NCBI GenBank assembly: GCA_003150405.1
Contig: QAMM01000007.1
Location: forward strand, 62,001 to 126,000
Direction of reading: 5' to 3'
Length of the DNA: 64,000 bases
Origin: Clostridiales bacterium
GTDB lineage: Bacteria; Bacillota; Clostridia; Oscillospirales; Ruminococcaceae
Positions 1-7,601 of this stretch are shown piece after piece. The first letter of the stretch is position 1. Every line of letters begins with the position of its first letter. Made by a program: the position numbers and the translations under genes. The notes under the pieces are model-generated. The model was not told the origin of the DNA. It did not search any database and saw only the letters and a program-made list of their open reading frames with translations.

Positions 1-58
1 TTCAGGCGAATACGGTTCGTTTTTCCAATTTTCAGAGGATGAAGAGGAGTTGGAGTAT

Positions 59-742
59 ATGTTCTGCATGAATTGCGGTGCGCAGCTTCCGGAGGGTGCA
101 AAGTTCTGCCCTTATTGCGCCAAACCGCTCGGTACCGACCAAAATCCGGTACAGGAACCCGTTAATACCAGCACAGTACCACCCACCCCGCCGTTTGAGG
201 CACAGCCTGCTGCAAATCAGACGCCGCCGGCACAGCCGTTTGGCAGCCAGCCTGTCCCGCCGTTCGGCGCTGCGCCGCAGTTTCAGCAGACGGTTCCGCC
301 AAATATTCCAGGTGTACAGACCTTTACCCCCATAAACGCCGCACCAAAACCCAAAGCCGGTGCTTTCCGCTGGCCTACCCTCGGCTGCCTGCTCGGTTCG
401 GGCATCATTGGCTTTTTCGTCGGAATTGTGTTTATGGTTATCGGTTTTGTTATGGCGGATGATTATTACTACTATTTCTACGATCAGGAACCCCTTGTGT
501 ACATCGGGGCCGGGTTTATCATGCTGCTGCCTGCCATTCTGCATATTATTGGCGGCGCACTTGCTTCAAAACGCATTCCCGCTCTGGTGCTGGGGATTAT
601 CGGCTGCGTTGTGCTGTTTTTCCTGTTCCCGTCTGTCTTTACTGTCCTGCCGCTTCCTGCGTTCATCGCGTATTTCTCGGTCGTGGTACTGGGTGTGCTC
701 GGCACCATTTTTTCCGTTGTCAACACCGTAAAAAAGAAATAA
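59..742 (+). CDS. Zinc-ribbon multi-pass membrane protein
   Basis: Protein of 227 residues of unknown function. The N-terminus carries two CxxC knuckles (CMNC about residues 3-6 and CPYC about 17-20), the zinc-ribbon found at the start of many Firmicutes membrane proteins. A Pro/Gln-rich linker follows (about 30-100), then four or more hydrophobic segments from residue 105 to the end, separated by a short Tyr/Asp-rich loop. I chose ATG 59 because AGGAG at 45-49 lies nine bases before it; an in-frame TTG at 50 overlaps that RBS. It stands alone, with a terminator 20 bp downstream. No enzymatic motif is visible; a sensory or membrane-structural role is only a guess. Confidence 0.8.
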   Translation: MFCMNCGAQLPEGAKFCPYCAKPLGTDQNPVQEPVNTSTVPPTPPFEAQPAANQTPPAQPFGSQPVPPFGAAPQFQQTVPPNIPGVQTFTPINAAPKPKAGAFRWPTLGCLLGSGIIGFFVGIVFMVIGFVMADDYYYYFYDQEPLVYIGAGFIMLLPAILHIIGGALASKRIPALVLGIIGCVVLFFLFPSVFTVLPLPAFIAYFSVVVLGVLGTIFSVVNTVKKK

Positions 743-759
743 CAAGCGGCTGTTCCAAA

Positions 760-788
760 CGCCCCGGCCTTGCAGGACGGGGCGTTTT
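760..788 (+). terminator. Intrinsic terminator after the zinc-ribbon gene
   Basis: CGCCCCG (760-766) pairs with CGGGGCG (778-784), followed by TTTT. The -35 box of the next promoter lies inside the loop. Confidence 0.7.
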
Positions 789-798
789 CCTGTATAAT
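770..798 (+). promoter_or_regulatory. Sigma-A promoter for the TtcA-like gene
   Basis: TTGCAG (770-775), 17-bp spacer, TATAAT (793-798). It overlaps the terminator hairpin of the upstream gene. A start near 805 rules out the in-frame TTG at 801 as initiation codon. Confidence 0.75.
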
Positions 799-839
799 AA
801 TTGCCGGAAATCTACAGAGAACAGAAACGGGGACAGCAC

Positions 840-1634
840 ATGCAAAGAATGCTCGGGTATATGCGCAAAGCCATTCAGGAATTTGACCTTATTCAGGATG
901 GCGACAAAATCGCCGTCGGCGTCTCCGGCGGCAAAGATTCCATGGTGCTGCTCGCAGGGCTGGCACAGCTCCGCCGGTTCATCGGCATTGACTATACCCT
1001 CGCCGCTATTACACTGGATCCGATGTTCGGCGGGGAAACGACCGATTATTCCCCCATCCGCGCCTGCTGTGAGGAATGGGGAATCCCTTACATTGTCAAA
1101 CAAACCCAGATCGGGCAGATTGTCTTTGACGTGCGGGACGAACCAAACCCATGCAGCCTCTGTGCCCGGATGCGCCGCGGCGCCCTGCACGACGAAGCCG
1201 TGGTAAACGGCTGCAACAAAATTGCGCTGGGTCACCATTATGACGATGCAGTGGAAACCTTTGTCATGAACCTGTTTAATGAGGGGCGGCTGGGCTGTTT
1301 CTCCCCCAAGAGTTACCTCTCCCGCAAAAAACTCACCCTCATTCGGCCCATGGTGTTCGCACCGGAAAAGGAGATCCGCCGGGCGGCGGAGCGCACCGGG
1401 CTACCCATTGTCAAAAGCAAATGCCCGGCGGACGGCGTAACCAACCGCCAGAAAACCAAGGAGTTCCTTGCCGAGCGGGAGCGGGAGGACAACGGCTTTA
1501 AGTTCCGGCTGTTCGGGGCCATGCGCCGCGCCGGGCTGGACGGCTGGGGCTACCCCGACGCCCCAGTGCACCGGATTGCCAAAACCAACCGGGACATCGC
1601 CGCGCGCAGGGATGAGGCGCAGAACAGGGAATAA
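840..1634 (+). CDS. TtcA-like PP-loop ATPase (tRNA thiolation family)
   Basis: Protein of 264 residues in the adenine-nucleotide alpha-hydrolase (PP-loop) superfamily. The signature SGGKDS is at about residues 30-35, the middle CxxC (NPCSLC) near residue 103, and the ALGHHYDD motif follows. This combination is that of TtcA/TtuA-type tRNA sulphurtransferases, which activate a tRNA base with ATP and insert sulphur using an Fe-S cluster bound by cysteines. ATG 840 is chosen because the promoter's -10 box ends at 798, making the longer TTG start (801) untranscribed. Firmicutes carry several TtcA-like proteins whose exact target base is not always known, so I give the family rather than a symbol. 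Confidence 0.85.
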   Translation: MQRMLGYMRKAIQEFDLIQDGDKIAVGVSGGKDSMVLLAGLAQLRRFIGIDYTLAAITLDPMFGGETTDYSPIRACCEEWGIPYIVKQTQIGQIVFDVRDEPNPCSLCARMRRGALHDEAVVNGCNKIALGHHYDDAVETFVMNLFNEGRLGCFSPKSYLSRKKLTLIRPMVFAPEKEIRRAAERTGLPIVKSKCPADGVTNRQKTKEFLAEREREDNGFKFRLFGAMRRAGLDGWGYPDAPVHRIAKTNRDIAARRDEAQNRE

Positions 1635-1802
1635 GCGTTCCCGGCAAAACCGCCTGCCCACGGAATCAAAAACGCCCCTTGTGAGAACCATTCCTCCTAC
1701 GCATCCATAAAAAGTTTTTCCAAACGCACTTTCTATACGTCTGCTCCAAACCGGCCAGTCTGCCCAGAGCCGGCCGCCGTGGCGAAAAGTGCCCGCGCAA
1801 AT

Positions 1803-1836
1803 AAAAGCAGTGGAACAAAATGTTCCACTGCTTTTT
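1803..1836. terminator. Bidirectional terminator between convergent genes
   Basis: AGCAGTGGAACA (1806-1817) pairs with TGTTCCACTGCT (1821-1832) over a 3-nt loop, with A-tract on one side and T-tract on the other. It serves the minus-strand YcxB-like gene and possibly the plus-strand TtcA-like gene. Confidence 0.85.
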
Positions 1837-2383
1837 ACGTAAAGTTCCGTTTTGCCGCAGGCGGCAGAATGCTCCGAACAAACTCACGAAACACCCCGTC
1901 GTCCTGGTTGGGCAGTGCCTCTTTGGGTACGATGATCACCAGCCCGCCAAACGAAAGATAAAAGTGGGTTTTGGTTTCAACCACTTTGCGGATGCTCACA
2001 TACGGCAGCTCCACTGCCTGGTGTGCGCCAAAGCTCGCCACCCGGTCGGTGTAAAATTGGAGCCGCTTCTCCCCGTACATCACCAGTCCGCTGCGTCTGC
2101 CCGCCAGTTTGACGGCAAGCCGCGGAAAAAGCGCCGCAAATACAACGGCCGCCGCCAGAACAACCAAAGCAAATGCCACCAACGGCAAATACTGGGTCAG
2201 CAGCATTTGCTGGGTCATTTGCGGTATGAGCAGCGTGAGCTGTACGCACGGTATCAAAAGCAGTAGGCAGAGCACCCCAAACAGACAGCGGAATGCCAAA
2301 ATCTGGGTTCGCTGCACCGCCTTGTTGGCTTGAAGCAGGTCTTTTTCGGTGTAGACGGTGTCTATGACAAACCTGGATTCCAT
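1835..2383 (-). CDS. YcxB-like membrane protein
   Basis: Protein of 182 residues. Two adjacent hydrophobic segments occupy about residues 27-52 and 62-88; the C-terminal half (about 100-170) is a soluble domain with LPYVSIRKVVETKTHFYL and a later IVPKEAL, the pattern of the YcxB-like C-terminal domain seen in many Firmicutes membrane proteins. Function is unknown. ATG 2383 has a strong GGAGGGGG at a spacing of about seven. It is convergent with the TtcA-like gene and shares the terminator at 1803-1836. Confidence 0.75.
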   Translation of the reverse strand: MESRFVIDTVYTEKDLLQANKAVQRTQILAFRCLFGVLCLLLLIPCVQLTLLIPQMTQQMLLTQYLPLVAFALVVLAAAVVFAALFPRLAVKLAGRRSGLVMYGEKRLQFYTDRVASFGAHQAVELPYVSIRKVVETKTHFYLSFGGLVIIVPKEALPNQDDGVFREFVRSILPPAAKRNFT

Positions 2384-2571
2384 AAGATTCCCCCTCCGGC
2401 GTCCCCACGCCGTTTTTTGTTATCATACCACCGTCAGCTCAATATTTTATGAGGAAAACGTGAATATTTTACGACCACATAAAAAGTATCATATATGGAC
2501 GACATCGTAATTCAAAATGCTTTATAATCTTTATGGATATCATAAATAATTTTAAAGGAGCTGAAAGCAAC

Positions 2572-2763
2572 ATGGCGCATTTTCGGATACCTGTTATCCC
2601 TCCAACCTGCAATAAGACAATCCGTTTTCCCGTGGATGTCATAGAAGATGTTGAATATTTAATTCGCGGGAAGCAATGCACCTTTTCTGCTTTGGTCATT
2701 GAAGCTGTGCGTACTGCCATCATATCCGCCAGCGAGACAGCATCTACGGAAGATGCTCCTTAA
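2572..2763 (+). CDS. Small ribbon-helix-helix-type protein
   Basis: Protein of 63 residues. The stretch KTIRFPVDVIEDVEYLI followed by TFSALVIEAVRTAI has the beta-strand/helix/helix pattern of Arc/CopG ribbon-helix-helix DNA-binding proteins. ATG 2572 is preceded by AAAGGAG with an 11-nt gap; an upstream in-frame ATG at 2533 lacks an RBS. It precedes a small XRE gene on the same strand by 124 bp. A role as a small transcription regulator is inferred from fold pattern only. Confidence 0.6.
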   Translation: MAHFRIPVIPPTCNKTIRFPVDVIEDVEYLIRGKQCTFSALVIEAVRTAIISASETASTEDAP

Positions 2764-2797
2764 TTTATTTTATGATACTTTACTTTTCACCGCATCG

Positions 2798-2818
2798 CAC
2801 TAATTTTTATATTTAGTG
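2798..2818. promoter_or_regulatory. Inverted repeat upstream of XRE gene
   Basis: CACTAA (2798-2803) and TTAGTG (2813-2818) form six-base arms around a 9-nt centre, about 70 bp before the XRE regulator, a plausible autoregulatory operator. TATTAT at 2851-2856 could be the -10 box of that gene. Confidence 0.4.
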
Positions 2819-2887
2819 AGGTGTCTCTAACATGTATCTTCCTTTTGATGTATTATAGCAACAGCGAAATATCATCAGGAGGTTGTT

Positions 2888-3130
2888 ATGAACACGAGTA
2901 AAACGATTGCATTCCGTATACAGCAGCTCTATAGTCAACGCGGCCTAACCCTCAATGCATTAAGCAACCTATCCGCTGTACCAAGAACCACAATTAAAAA
3001 TTTTTTAAGCGGTGAAAGCCAAAACCCCGGCGCAGTTACCATTAAAAAGTTGTGTGACGGCTTGGACATTACGCTGGGACAGTTCTTCAGCACACCGGAA
3101 TTTGACGCGTTGGAACAGGAAATCAAATAA
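2888..3130 (+). CDS. XRE-family helix-turn-helix regulator
   Basis: Protein of 80 residues made of a single HTH_3 domain: RIQQLYSQRGLTLNALSNLS forms the first helices and VPRTTIKNFLSGE the recognition helix, with the usual ITLGQFF ending. ATG 2888 has AGGAGG seven bases upstream. Likely a stand-alone repressor of its own promoter or nearby genes; the inverted repeat at 2798-2818 is a candidate site. Confidence 0.85.
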   Translation: MNTSKTIAFRIQQLYSQRGLTLNALSNLSAVPRTTIKNFLSGESQNPGAVTIKKLCDGLDITLGQFFSTPEFDALEQEIK

Positions 3131-3158
3131 AAAGGACGCCCTCAGGCGTCCTTTTTTT
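3131..3158. terminator. Bidirectional terminator
   Basis: AAAGGACGCC (3131-3140) pairs with GGCGTCCTTT (3145-3154). The last codons of the minus-strand HAD gene (KKDA) are encoded inside the stem. Confidence 0.85.
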
Positions 3159-3810
3159 CACAAGTGTCCAGCCGTTCCAGCAGCTCCAGCGGCGCGGCAA
3201 TCTGCATCGCACAGGGGTGCTTTGCAATCAGCTCCGGGGTCAGGCCAAAGCCGTAGGTGGCGGCGCAAAAGTCCACGCCGGCGCGTTCGGCACCAATGGC
3301 ATCAAACTCGCTGTCGCCAATCATCAGGGAAGCGGTGTAATCGGCTGCGCCGGAAAGGCGCATCGCCATGTCGATGGTGTCCTTCTTGGTGCGCTGCCCC
3401 TCGTCGTCCGAACCAACGACGGCCGACATGTATGGGAAAAGGCCCAGGTGCTCAATCACGGTAATGGCCTGCTCCTCCCGCTTGAGGGTGGCGACCATCA
3501 GGGTGCCGCCCCGGCGCTTTAGAGTTTGGATTAAGGCGTCCATCCCTGGATACAGAGCGCTTTTGTACAGCCCCTCCGCCTTGTAATAATCACGGAACAG
3601 GGCGACGGCACGGTGCATGTCCGCCTCGGTCATACCGCAGAGCTTGCAGAAGGATTCCTGAAGCGGCGGGCCGACAAACCGGCGCAGCATGCATTCTGGC
3701 AGGGCGTCCCTACCCATGAGCGCAAGGGTGCGGTTCACCCCTTCATAGACGCCCGGGGAGGTATCGGCAAGGGTGCCGTCCAAATCAAAGATAAAATTCT
3801 GGTATTTCAT
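3142..3810 (-). CDS. HAD-superfamily hydrolase, phosphoglycolate-phosphatase type
   Basis: Protein of 222 residues. Motif I is FDLDGTLADT (nucleophile Asp and acid/base Asp), followed by a small helical cap, a motif II region (LMVATLKRE) and motif IV GDSEFD. The layout matches the PGP/Gph subfamily, which dephosphorylates small phosphometabolites such as phosphoglycolate or sugar phosphates; substrate is not predictable. ATG 3810 is chosen because GAGGAG sits five to six bases before it; the longer frame begins with TTG at 3831 without an RBS. A promoter lies at 3843-3871. Confidence 0.85.
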   Translation of the reverse strand: MKYQNFIFDLDGTLADTSPGVYEGVNRTLALMGRDALPECMLRRFVGPPLQESFCKLCGMTEADMHRAVALFRDYYKAEGLYKSALYPGMDALIQTLKRRGGTLMVATLKREEQAITVIEHLGLFPYMSAVVGSDDEGQRTKKDTIDMAMRLSGAADYTASLMIGDSEFDAIGAERAGVDFCAATYGFGLTPELIAKHPCAMQIAAPLELLERLDTCEKKDA

Positions 3811-3842
3811 AAGGCTCCTCAAAGGTTTCAAATTCTGTTTTT

Positions 3843-3871
3843 ATTATAGCAAAGCCAGCGTTTGAACACAA
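3843..3871 (-). promoter_or_regulatory. Promoter for the HAD hydrolase
   Basis: Minus strand TTGTGT (3866-3871), 17-bp spacer, TATAAT (3843-3848). Confidence 0.65.
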
Positions 3872-4325
3872 TTCGCCCGTTCCTGCTTTTAAGGCTTTTT
3901 CCGCAACTTTGGCAAAGCCGATGAACCCGGCGAAAAAAAGTAAATTCTTTTCGTTGAAACTGCCAAGACCAGCGGCCGGATTTTGAAAACACAGTCCGGC
4001 AATGGGCGCGCTGGTGCTTCCCCACCGCTGCGCATCGTCAGAGCGTAGAGTAAGCCGCGGCCAATTTATCATATACCGGAGGACGGCGCTAGTATGAACC
4101 ATTCCCAGCACATCGTTTTTTTCCGCTCTGCAGCAGATGGGGTAAACCGGACGCTGACTCCATCTTTCACCCTCTTTCATGGCGGCAGAGAAGCGGAATT
4201 CCTTTCAAACCAGAGGAAAGACGTCGTTTCTTGCCCTGCGGCGCGCAAACCGGTGAAGGGGAACAAGATTTGTCCCTTTCCGACGAAAGTGACAAATTTT
4301 CAGGGATTATTCTCCCTTCTGTCAA
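3872..4325. other. Intergenic stretch without recognised gene
   Basis: About 450 bp between the HAD promoter and the MATE promoter. Overlapping open frames on both strands have no RBS, no domain pattern and no family resemblance. I see nothing that can be named. Confidence 0.5.
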
Positions 4326-4354
4326 TGGACAAGCCAGGCGAAATGTAATATTAT
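4326..4354 (+). promoter_or_regulatory. Promoter for the first MATE transporter
   Basis: TGGACA (4326-4331), 17-bp spacer, TATTAT (4349-4354). A second TATAAT lies at 4368-4373. Confidence 0.6.
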
Positions 4355-4419
4355 AGGGTATATTCAATATAATTTGTAAGACACATCACCTCAGTACATC
4401 GTAAAGAAGGCAGCACGCA

Positions 4420-5808
4420 ATGATAAAAAAGATATGGGGGAAATTCTCCGCCCTCGTACAGAGAAACCTTTCCGGTGAATGTTTTAGCTTTAAAAGCCTG
4501 ACCGTCCTGTTCCTTCCTCTTCTTGTTGACCAGTCCATGGTCGCTGTTTTAAACATCATCAACTCGTCCATGGTCAGCTCCTCTGGCCCAGAGGTGGTTT
4601 CCGCCGTCAATATGGTGGACTCCATCAACTTCTTTCTCATGAACTTCTACATCGCCGTTGCAACGGGCGGCACCGTTGTCGTCGCTCAGTACATGGGGCG
4701 TTACGACAGCAAAAAGGCGGGCGAGGCCTCGGCACAGTCCATCCTTTCCTGCTTTCTCTGCGCTTTGGTCATTGCTCTTGTCATCATTGTCTGTGCCGAT
4801 CCCCTGCTTTCGGTGCTGTTTGGGCAGGCGGAGCAAAGTGTTATGGACAACGCCCGCATTTATCTGGTCGGCTGCTGCATCTCTTACCCGGCCTTCGCGG
4901 TGTTCCAAGCGGTTTCCGGTGCCCTGCGCGGCATGGGCGACACCCGTGCTTCCATGATGCTTTCGGTCGGCATGAATGTCATTGTGGTCTGCTTTAATCT
5001 TGTTTTTATCAACGGGATGGGGCTCGGCGTTCTGGGCGTTACCTTCTCGCTCAACATCGCGCGCACCCTTGCCGCCGTTGCTGCCGTGTTTTATCTGTTG
5101 CACACCAAGCACGAACTTGGCATCCGCGGCAAATATTTTCTGCGTTTTAATAAGTCCCTGCAAAAGAGCATCATGCTTATTGGGCTTCCGTCTGCCAGCG
5201 AGCAGATGTTTTTCCACGGCGGCAAGATTATCACCCAGACCTTCATTGTCAGCCTAGGCACCATGAGCATGACCAGCTATGCCATTTCCATGTCTATGCT
5301 CAGTCTGTTCCAGGTTCCGGGCAACGCGCTCAACCTCGCTATTATGACAGTGGTCGGGCAGTGCATAGGCGCAAACAATCTCCCAGAGGCAAAAAAATTT
5401 ATACGTTCCTTTATTATTGCCTCGGCAGTGCTTTCAACGGCAGTCGCTTTGCTGCTAACACCTTTTACGCCGCTGCTGTATCAAATGTATACCCCGCCGG
5501 ACGGCATTATGTTCGAGGCTTTTATGTGCTTGTTCATCTGTGTTATCGGCACTCCGATCTTGTGGAACATGGCGTTCATTGTCCCTTCGGCACTGCGCAG
5601 TGCCGGCGATGCAAAATTCACCTCCATTGCTGCCATGTGCAGCATGTGGATTGTCCGGGTCGTGTTGGGGTATATCCTTGGTATCATACTTGGGTTCGGC
5701 ATCATCGGTGTCGTCTCCGCAATGGTGTTGGAGTGGGGCGTGCGCGCAGTTATTTTCACCTGGCGCAAGCGTGGTACCAAATGGTACCAACACAAGGTTA
5801 TTGACTAA
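4420..5808 (+). CDS. MATE-family efflux transporter
   Basis: Protein of 462 residues with about twelve hydrophobic segments in two six-helix halves, typical MATE size. The first half has the family run around VAVLNIINSSMVSSSGPEVV and AVATGGTVVVAQYMG; the second half repeats the pattern (IITQTFIVSLGTMSMTSYA, TVVGQCIGANN). MATE proteins export cationic or lipophilic compounds in exchange for Na+ or H+. Start ATG 4420 has AGAAGG at 4405-4410. It is monocistronic, with its own promoter and a perfect terminator. Substrate unknown; the regulatory sequence shows no riboswitch. Confidence 0.92.
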   Translation: MIKKIWGKFSALVQRNLSGECFSFKSLTVLFLPLLVDQSMVAVLNIINSSMVSSSGPEVVSAVNMVDSINFFLMNFYIAVATGGTVVVAQYMGRYDSKKAGEASAQSILSCFLCALVIALVIIVCADPLLSVLFGQAEQSVMDNARIYLVGCCISYPAFAVFQAVSGALRGMGDTRASMMLSVGMNVIVVCFNLVFINGMGLGVLGVTFSLNIARTLAAVAAVFYLLHTKHELGIRGKYFLRFNKSLQKSIMLIGLPSASEQMFFHGGKIITQTFIVSLGTMSMTSYAISMSMLSLFQVPGNALNLAIMTVVGQCIGANNLPEAKKFIRSFIIASAVLSTAVALLLTPFTPLLYQMYTPPDGIMFEAFMCLFICVIGTPILWNMAFIVPSALRSAGDAKFTSIAAMCSMWIVRVVLGYILGIILGFGIIGVVSAMVLEWGVRAVIFTWRKRGTKWYQHKVID

Positions 5809-5828
5809 ACGCCTTGCTTATCGGTCAC

Positions 5829-5864
5829 AAAAAGAACCGCCGGTTTAAACCGGCGGTTCTTTTT
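5829..5864. terminator. Bidirectional terminator after MATE gene
   Basis: A perfect palindrome at 5832-5861 (arms AGAACCGCCGGTTT) flanked by AAAA and TTTTT. Confidence 0.9.
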
Positions 5865-6149
5865 GTGGTGCTTATGCGTCAACGCCCTTACAGGCGGAAT
5901 ACTTGGTCTGCCATCCGCCAGTCGGTATTCCGGAACTGGCTGCGGCAGTAATATTTTTATTGTTTTAAAAAGCTCCCTTGGGAATGTCTTTATGGTACTC
6001 CTAAATTATAAGGGCAGTTTGAAAGCTTTGGAAAGAAACCGCAAATAAACTGTGTACAGGGTTTGAACACCAGAATCCTTACTGCATGGAAATACAAAAA
6101 TTTTAATTGGATTCTATGAATTGTGCCCATATTCAACAACATATTTTTG
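5865..6149. other. AT-rich intergenic stretch
   Basis: About 285 bp leading to the lipoprotein promoter. No coding pattern is seen. Confidence 0.5.
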
Positions 6150-6158
6150 TGCTATTAT
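6150..6158 (+). promoter_or_regulatory. Extended -10 promoter for lipoprotein gene
   Basis: TGCTATTAT (6150-6158) is a good extended -10; the -35 region is weak. Confidence 0.55.
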
Positions 6159-6187
6159 AAAGCCAAATGAAAGAGGGGGGAACCGTC

Positions 6188-6520
6188 TTGAAAAGGGGCA
6201 TGATAGGGGTCTGCTCACTTTTGCTGGTATTTCTGCTGTTTACGGGATGTACCAGCTGGAAGGATTCAGTACAAATTTCAGATGTAAAGCAAAAAAGCCT
6301 GTACTCGCTTGATGTAAGCGGTACAGCGACCAATCTCACCAGCCGAACGCTGAAAAACGTCAAGGTAAACTTTAAGTTTACAACACTTGCCGGGGAGACC
6401 TTTACCAAAACGGCCGATGTTGGGAACCTCCAGCCCAATATGCCCAGGCGTTTCGTCTGCCCGGTCAGTGCCAGCGAACGCTACTGGCATTATGAGGTCG
6501 AAAGCGTCATTTACAGCTGA
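6188..6520 (+). CDS. Small secreted lipoprotein, FxLyD-like
   Basis: Protein of 110 residues. A short charged N-terminus is followed by a hydrophobic segment and the lipobox LLFTGC, so the mature protein would be acylated at that Cys and anchored outside the membrane. The rest is predicted all-beta: YSLDVSGTATNLTSRTLKNVKVNFKF followed by a second strand pair resembles FxLyD-type domains (known from other Firmicutes lipoproteins). TTG 6188 is taken as start because the G-rich RBS (6173-6180) is seven bases upstream; the ATG at 6167 precedes that RBS. Function unknown. Confidence 0.7.
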   Translation: MKRGMIGVCSLLLVFLLFTGCTSWKDSVQISDVKQKSLYSLDVSGTATNLTSRTLKNVKVNFKFTTLAGETFTKTADVGNLQPNMPRRFVCPVSASERYWHYEVESVIYS

Positions 6521-6661
6521 TCCAATAAAAGAAGAAATGTCTAGAATAAAACTCACGCAACAAGGAATTCGTCCGCCGACTGATATATAGAAAGAGCTTC
6601 AGCAAAAACAATGTCCTTTTTTGCCGCTCTGTGGTGAACAACAAGTCTTTTACAGCAAAGT

Positions 6662-6691
6662 GCCCCGGCTGAAGCCGGGGCGTTTTTGTTT
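6662..6691 (+). terminator. Terminator downstream of lipoprotein gene
   Basis: GCCCCGGC (6662-6669), TGAA loop, GCCGGGGC (6674-6681), then GTTTTTGTTT. It lies 140 bp past the lipoprotein stop. Confidence 0.75.
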
Positions 6692-6699
6692 CAACAATA

Positions 6700-7119
6700 T
6701 CAATGTTTGGAGTGGAAAAATTCCAGCGTTTCCCCGTCCGGGCCATAGACGAAAGCCACGCGGATATCCAATGGATCAGCGCTGGTTTCAAGAAACATGT
6801 CACAAGGGGGACGTTTTTCGGTTGCCCCGCAGGACAATGCGCGCTCGTACCATTCATCCGGGTTTTCCACACCAAATGCAAAATGGACAAAACTGCCCGC
6901 CGTATCCTCCGAAATGACTGCGGGCTTGCCCCCCGCAAACATTTCAATGCAGGTGCCGTCGCCAATGTCAAACATTGCCGCACGGGAATCGCCCTCACCC
7001 CAAGTCTTGAGAAGGGTCATTCCAAGCCCTTCATTGTAAAAACGGACAGATTTGTCAAAGTCACTTACTTTTAAGGCAACATGATGTGTTTTGAGTTTAC
7101 TGGTTGAAAGATTTGCCAT
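6700..7119 (-). CDS. VOC-family protein (glyoxalase-like)
   Basis: Protein of 139 residues with two beta-alpha-beta-beta-beta modules. Metal-ligand positions of the glyoxalase I fold are visible: HHVAL near the N-terminus, CIEMF, FVHFAF at the start of module 2, and TLEFF near the C-terminus. Such proteins include lactoylglutathione lyase-like enzymes, epimerases and antibiotic-resistance dioxygenase folds; the substrate is not predictable. ATG 7119 is used: AAGGTGGG lies seven bases upstream, and the longer GTG start at 7131 is part of that RBS. Confidence 0.8.
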   Translation of the reverse strand: MANLSTSKLKTHHVALKVSDFDKSVRFYNEGLGMTLLKTWGEGDSRAAMFDIGDGTCIEMFAGGKPAVISEDTAGSFVHFAFGVENPDEWYERALSCGATEKRPPCDMFLETSADPLDIRVAFVYGPDGETLEFFHSKH

Positions 7120-7319
7120 AGTTGTTCCCACCTTGTCTTTTCATTTTGTTACCATACTACCGCGTAGCGGCAAAAATGTAAAGAAGCGCGTTTGGAAACT
7201 GTAATATCCTACAAAAACGAACCCGGTTTTTCAGAAAAATCGCCATTCTCTTCTGCTCGGAATAATGATAAAACGAAGAACAATAGTTGGCCCAACACAG
7301 GAAAAAGAGGGTGGTGGTG

Positions 7320-7409
7320 ATGCCGGCACCGAGAAAAATTTGTTTGCTGGCATTGCCTGCGGTTCTGACATTGGTAATCGCTCTTGTTGTAAAGGAAAGA
7401 TGTCCCTGA
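7320..7409 (+). CDS. 29-residue putative membrane peptide
   Basis: A short frame beginning ATG 7320 after the G-rich GAGGGTGGTGG. It encodes MPAPRKICLLALPAVLTLVI and then ALVVKERCP, i.e. a basic N-terminus, one about 18-residue hydrophobic segment and a charged end. The frame sits alone between two opposite-strand genes and is followed by a strong bidirectional terminator. The larger overlapping frame (7265-7504) has no RBS and no membrane or domain pattern. No family is recognised; it may be a small membrane protein or a type I toxin-like peptide. Confidence 0.4.
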   Translation: MPAPRKICLLALPAVLTLVIALVVKERCP

Positions 7410-7522
7410 ATTTTACAATGGAATATTTGGGAAAACGCCTTTCCGAGGCATACCGCTATAGTTCGGGCAGCAGTGCATATCGTTGCAAGATGCGGCCGTT
7501 CTGATTAGGCTGCGTAACCGCC

Positions 7523-7560
7523 AAAAAGCCGCCGGGATATTTTATCCCGGCGGCTTTTTT
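7523..7560. terminator. Bidirectional terminator
   Basis: A 17-bp stem, AAAAAGCCGCCGGGATA (7523-7539) against TATCCCGGCGGCTTTTT (7543-7559), with a 3-nt loop. It terminates the minus-strand isomerase operon. Confidence 0.9.
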
Positions 7561-7601
7561 CAACTTTTTTACAGCGTAAATGTCTGGACAGTGCTCCTGC
7601 T

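Noticed and set aside
3785..4348. Open frames on both strands between the HAD and MATE genes
   Set aside because: They overlap each other and the promoters, have no RBS and no family pattern.
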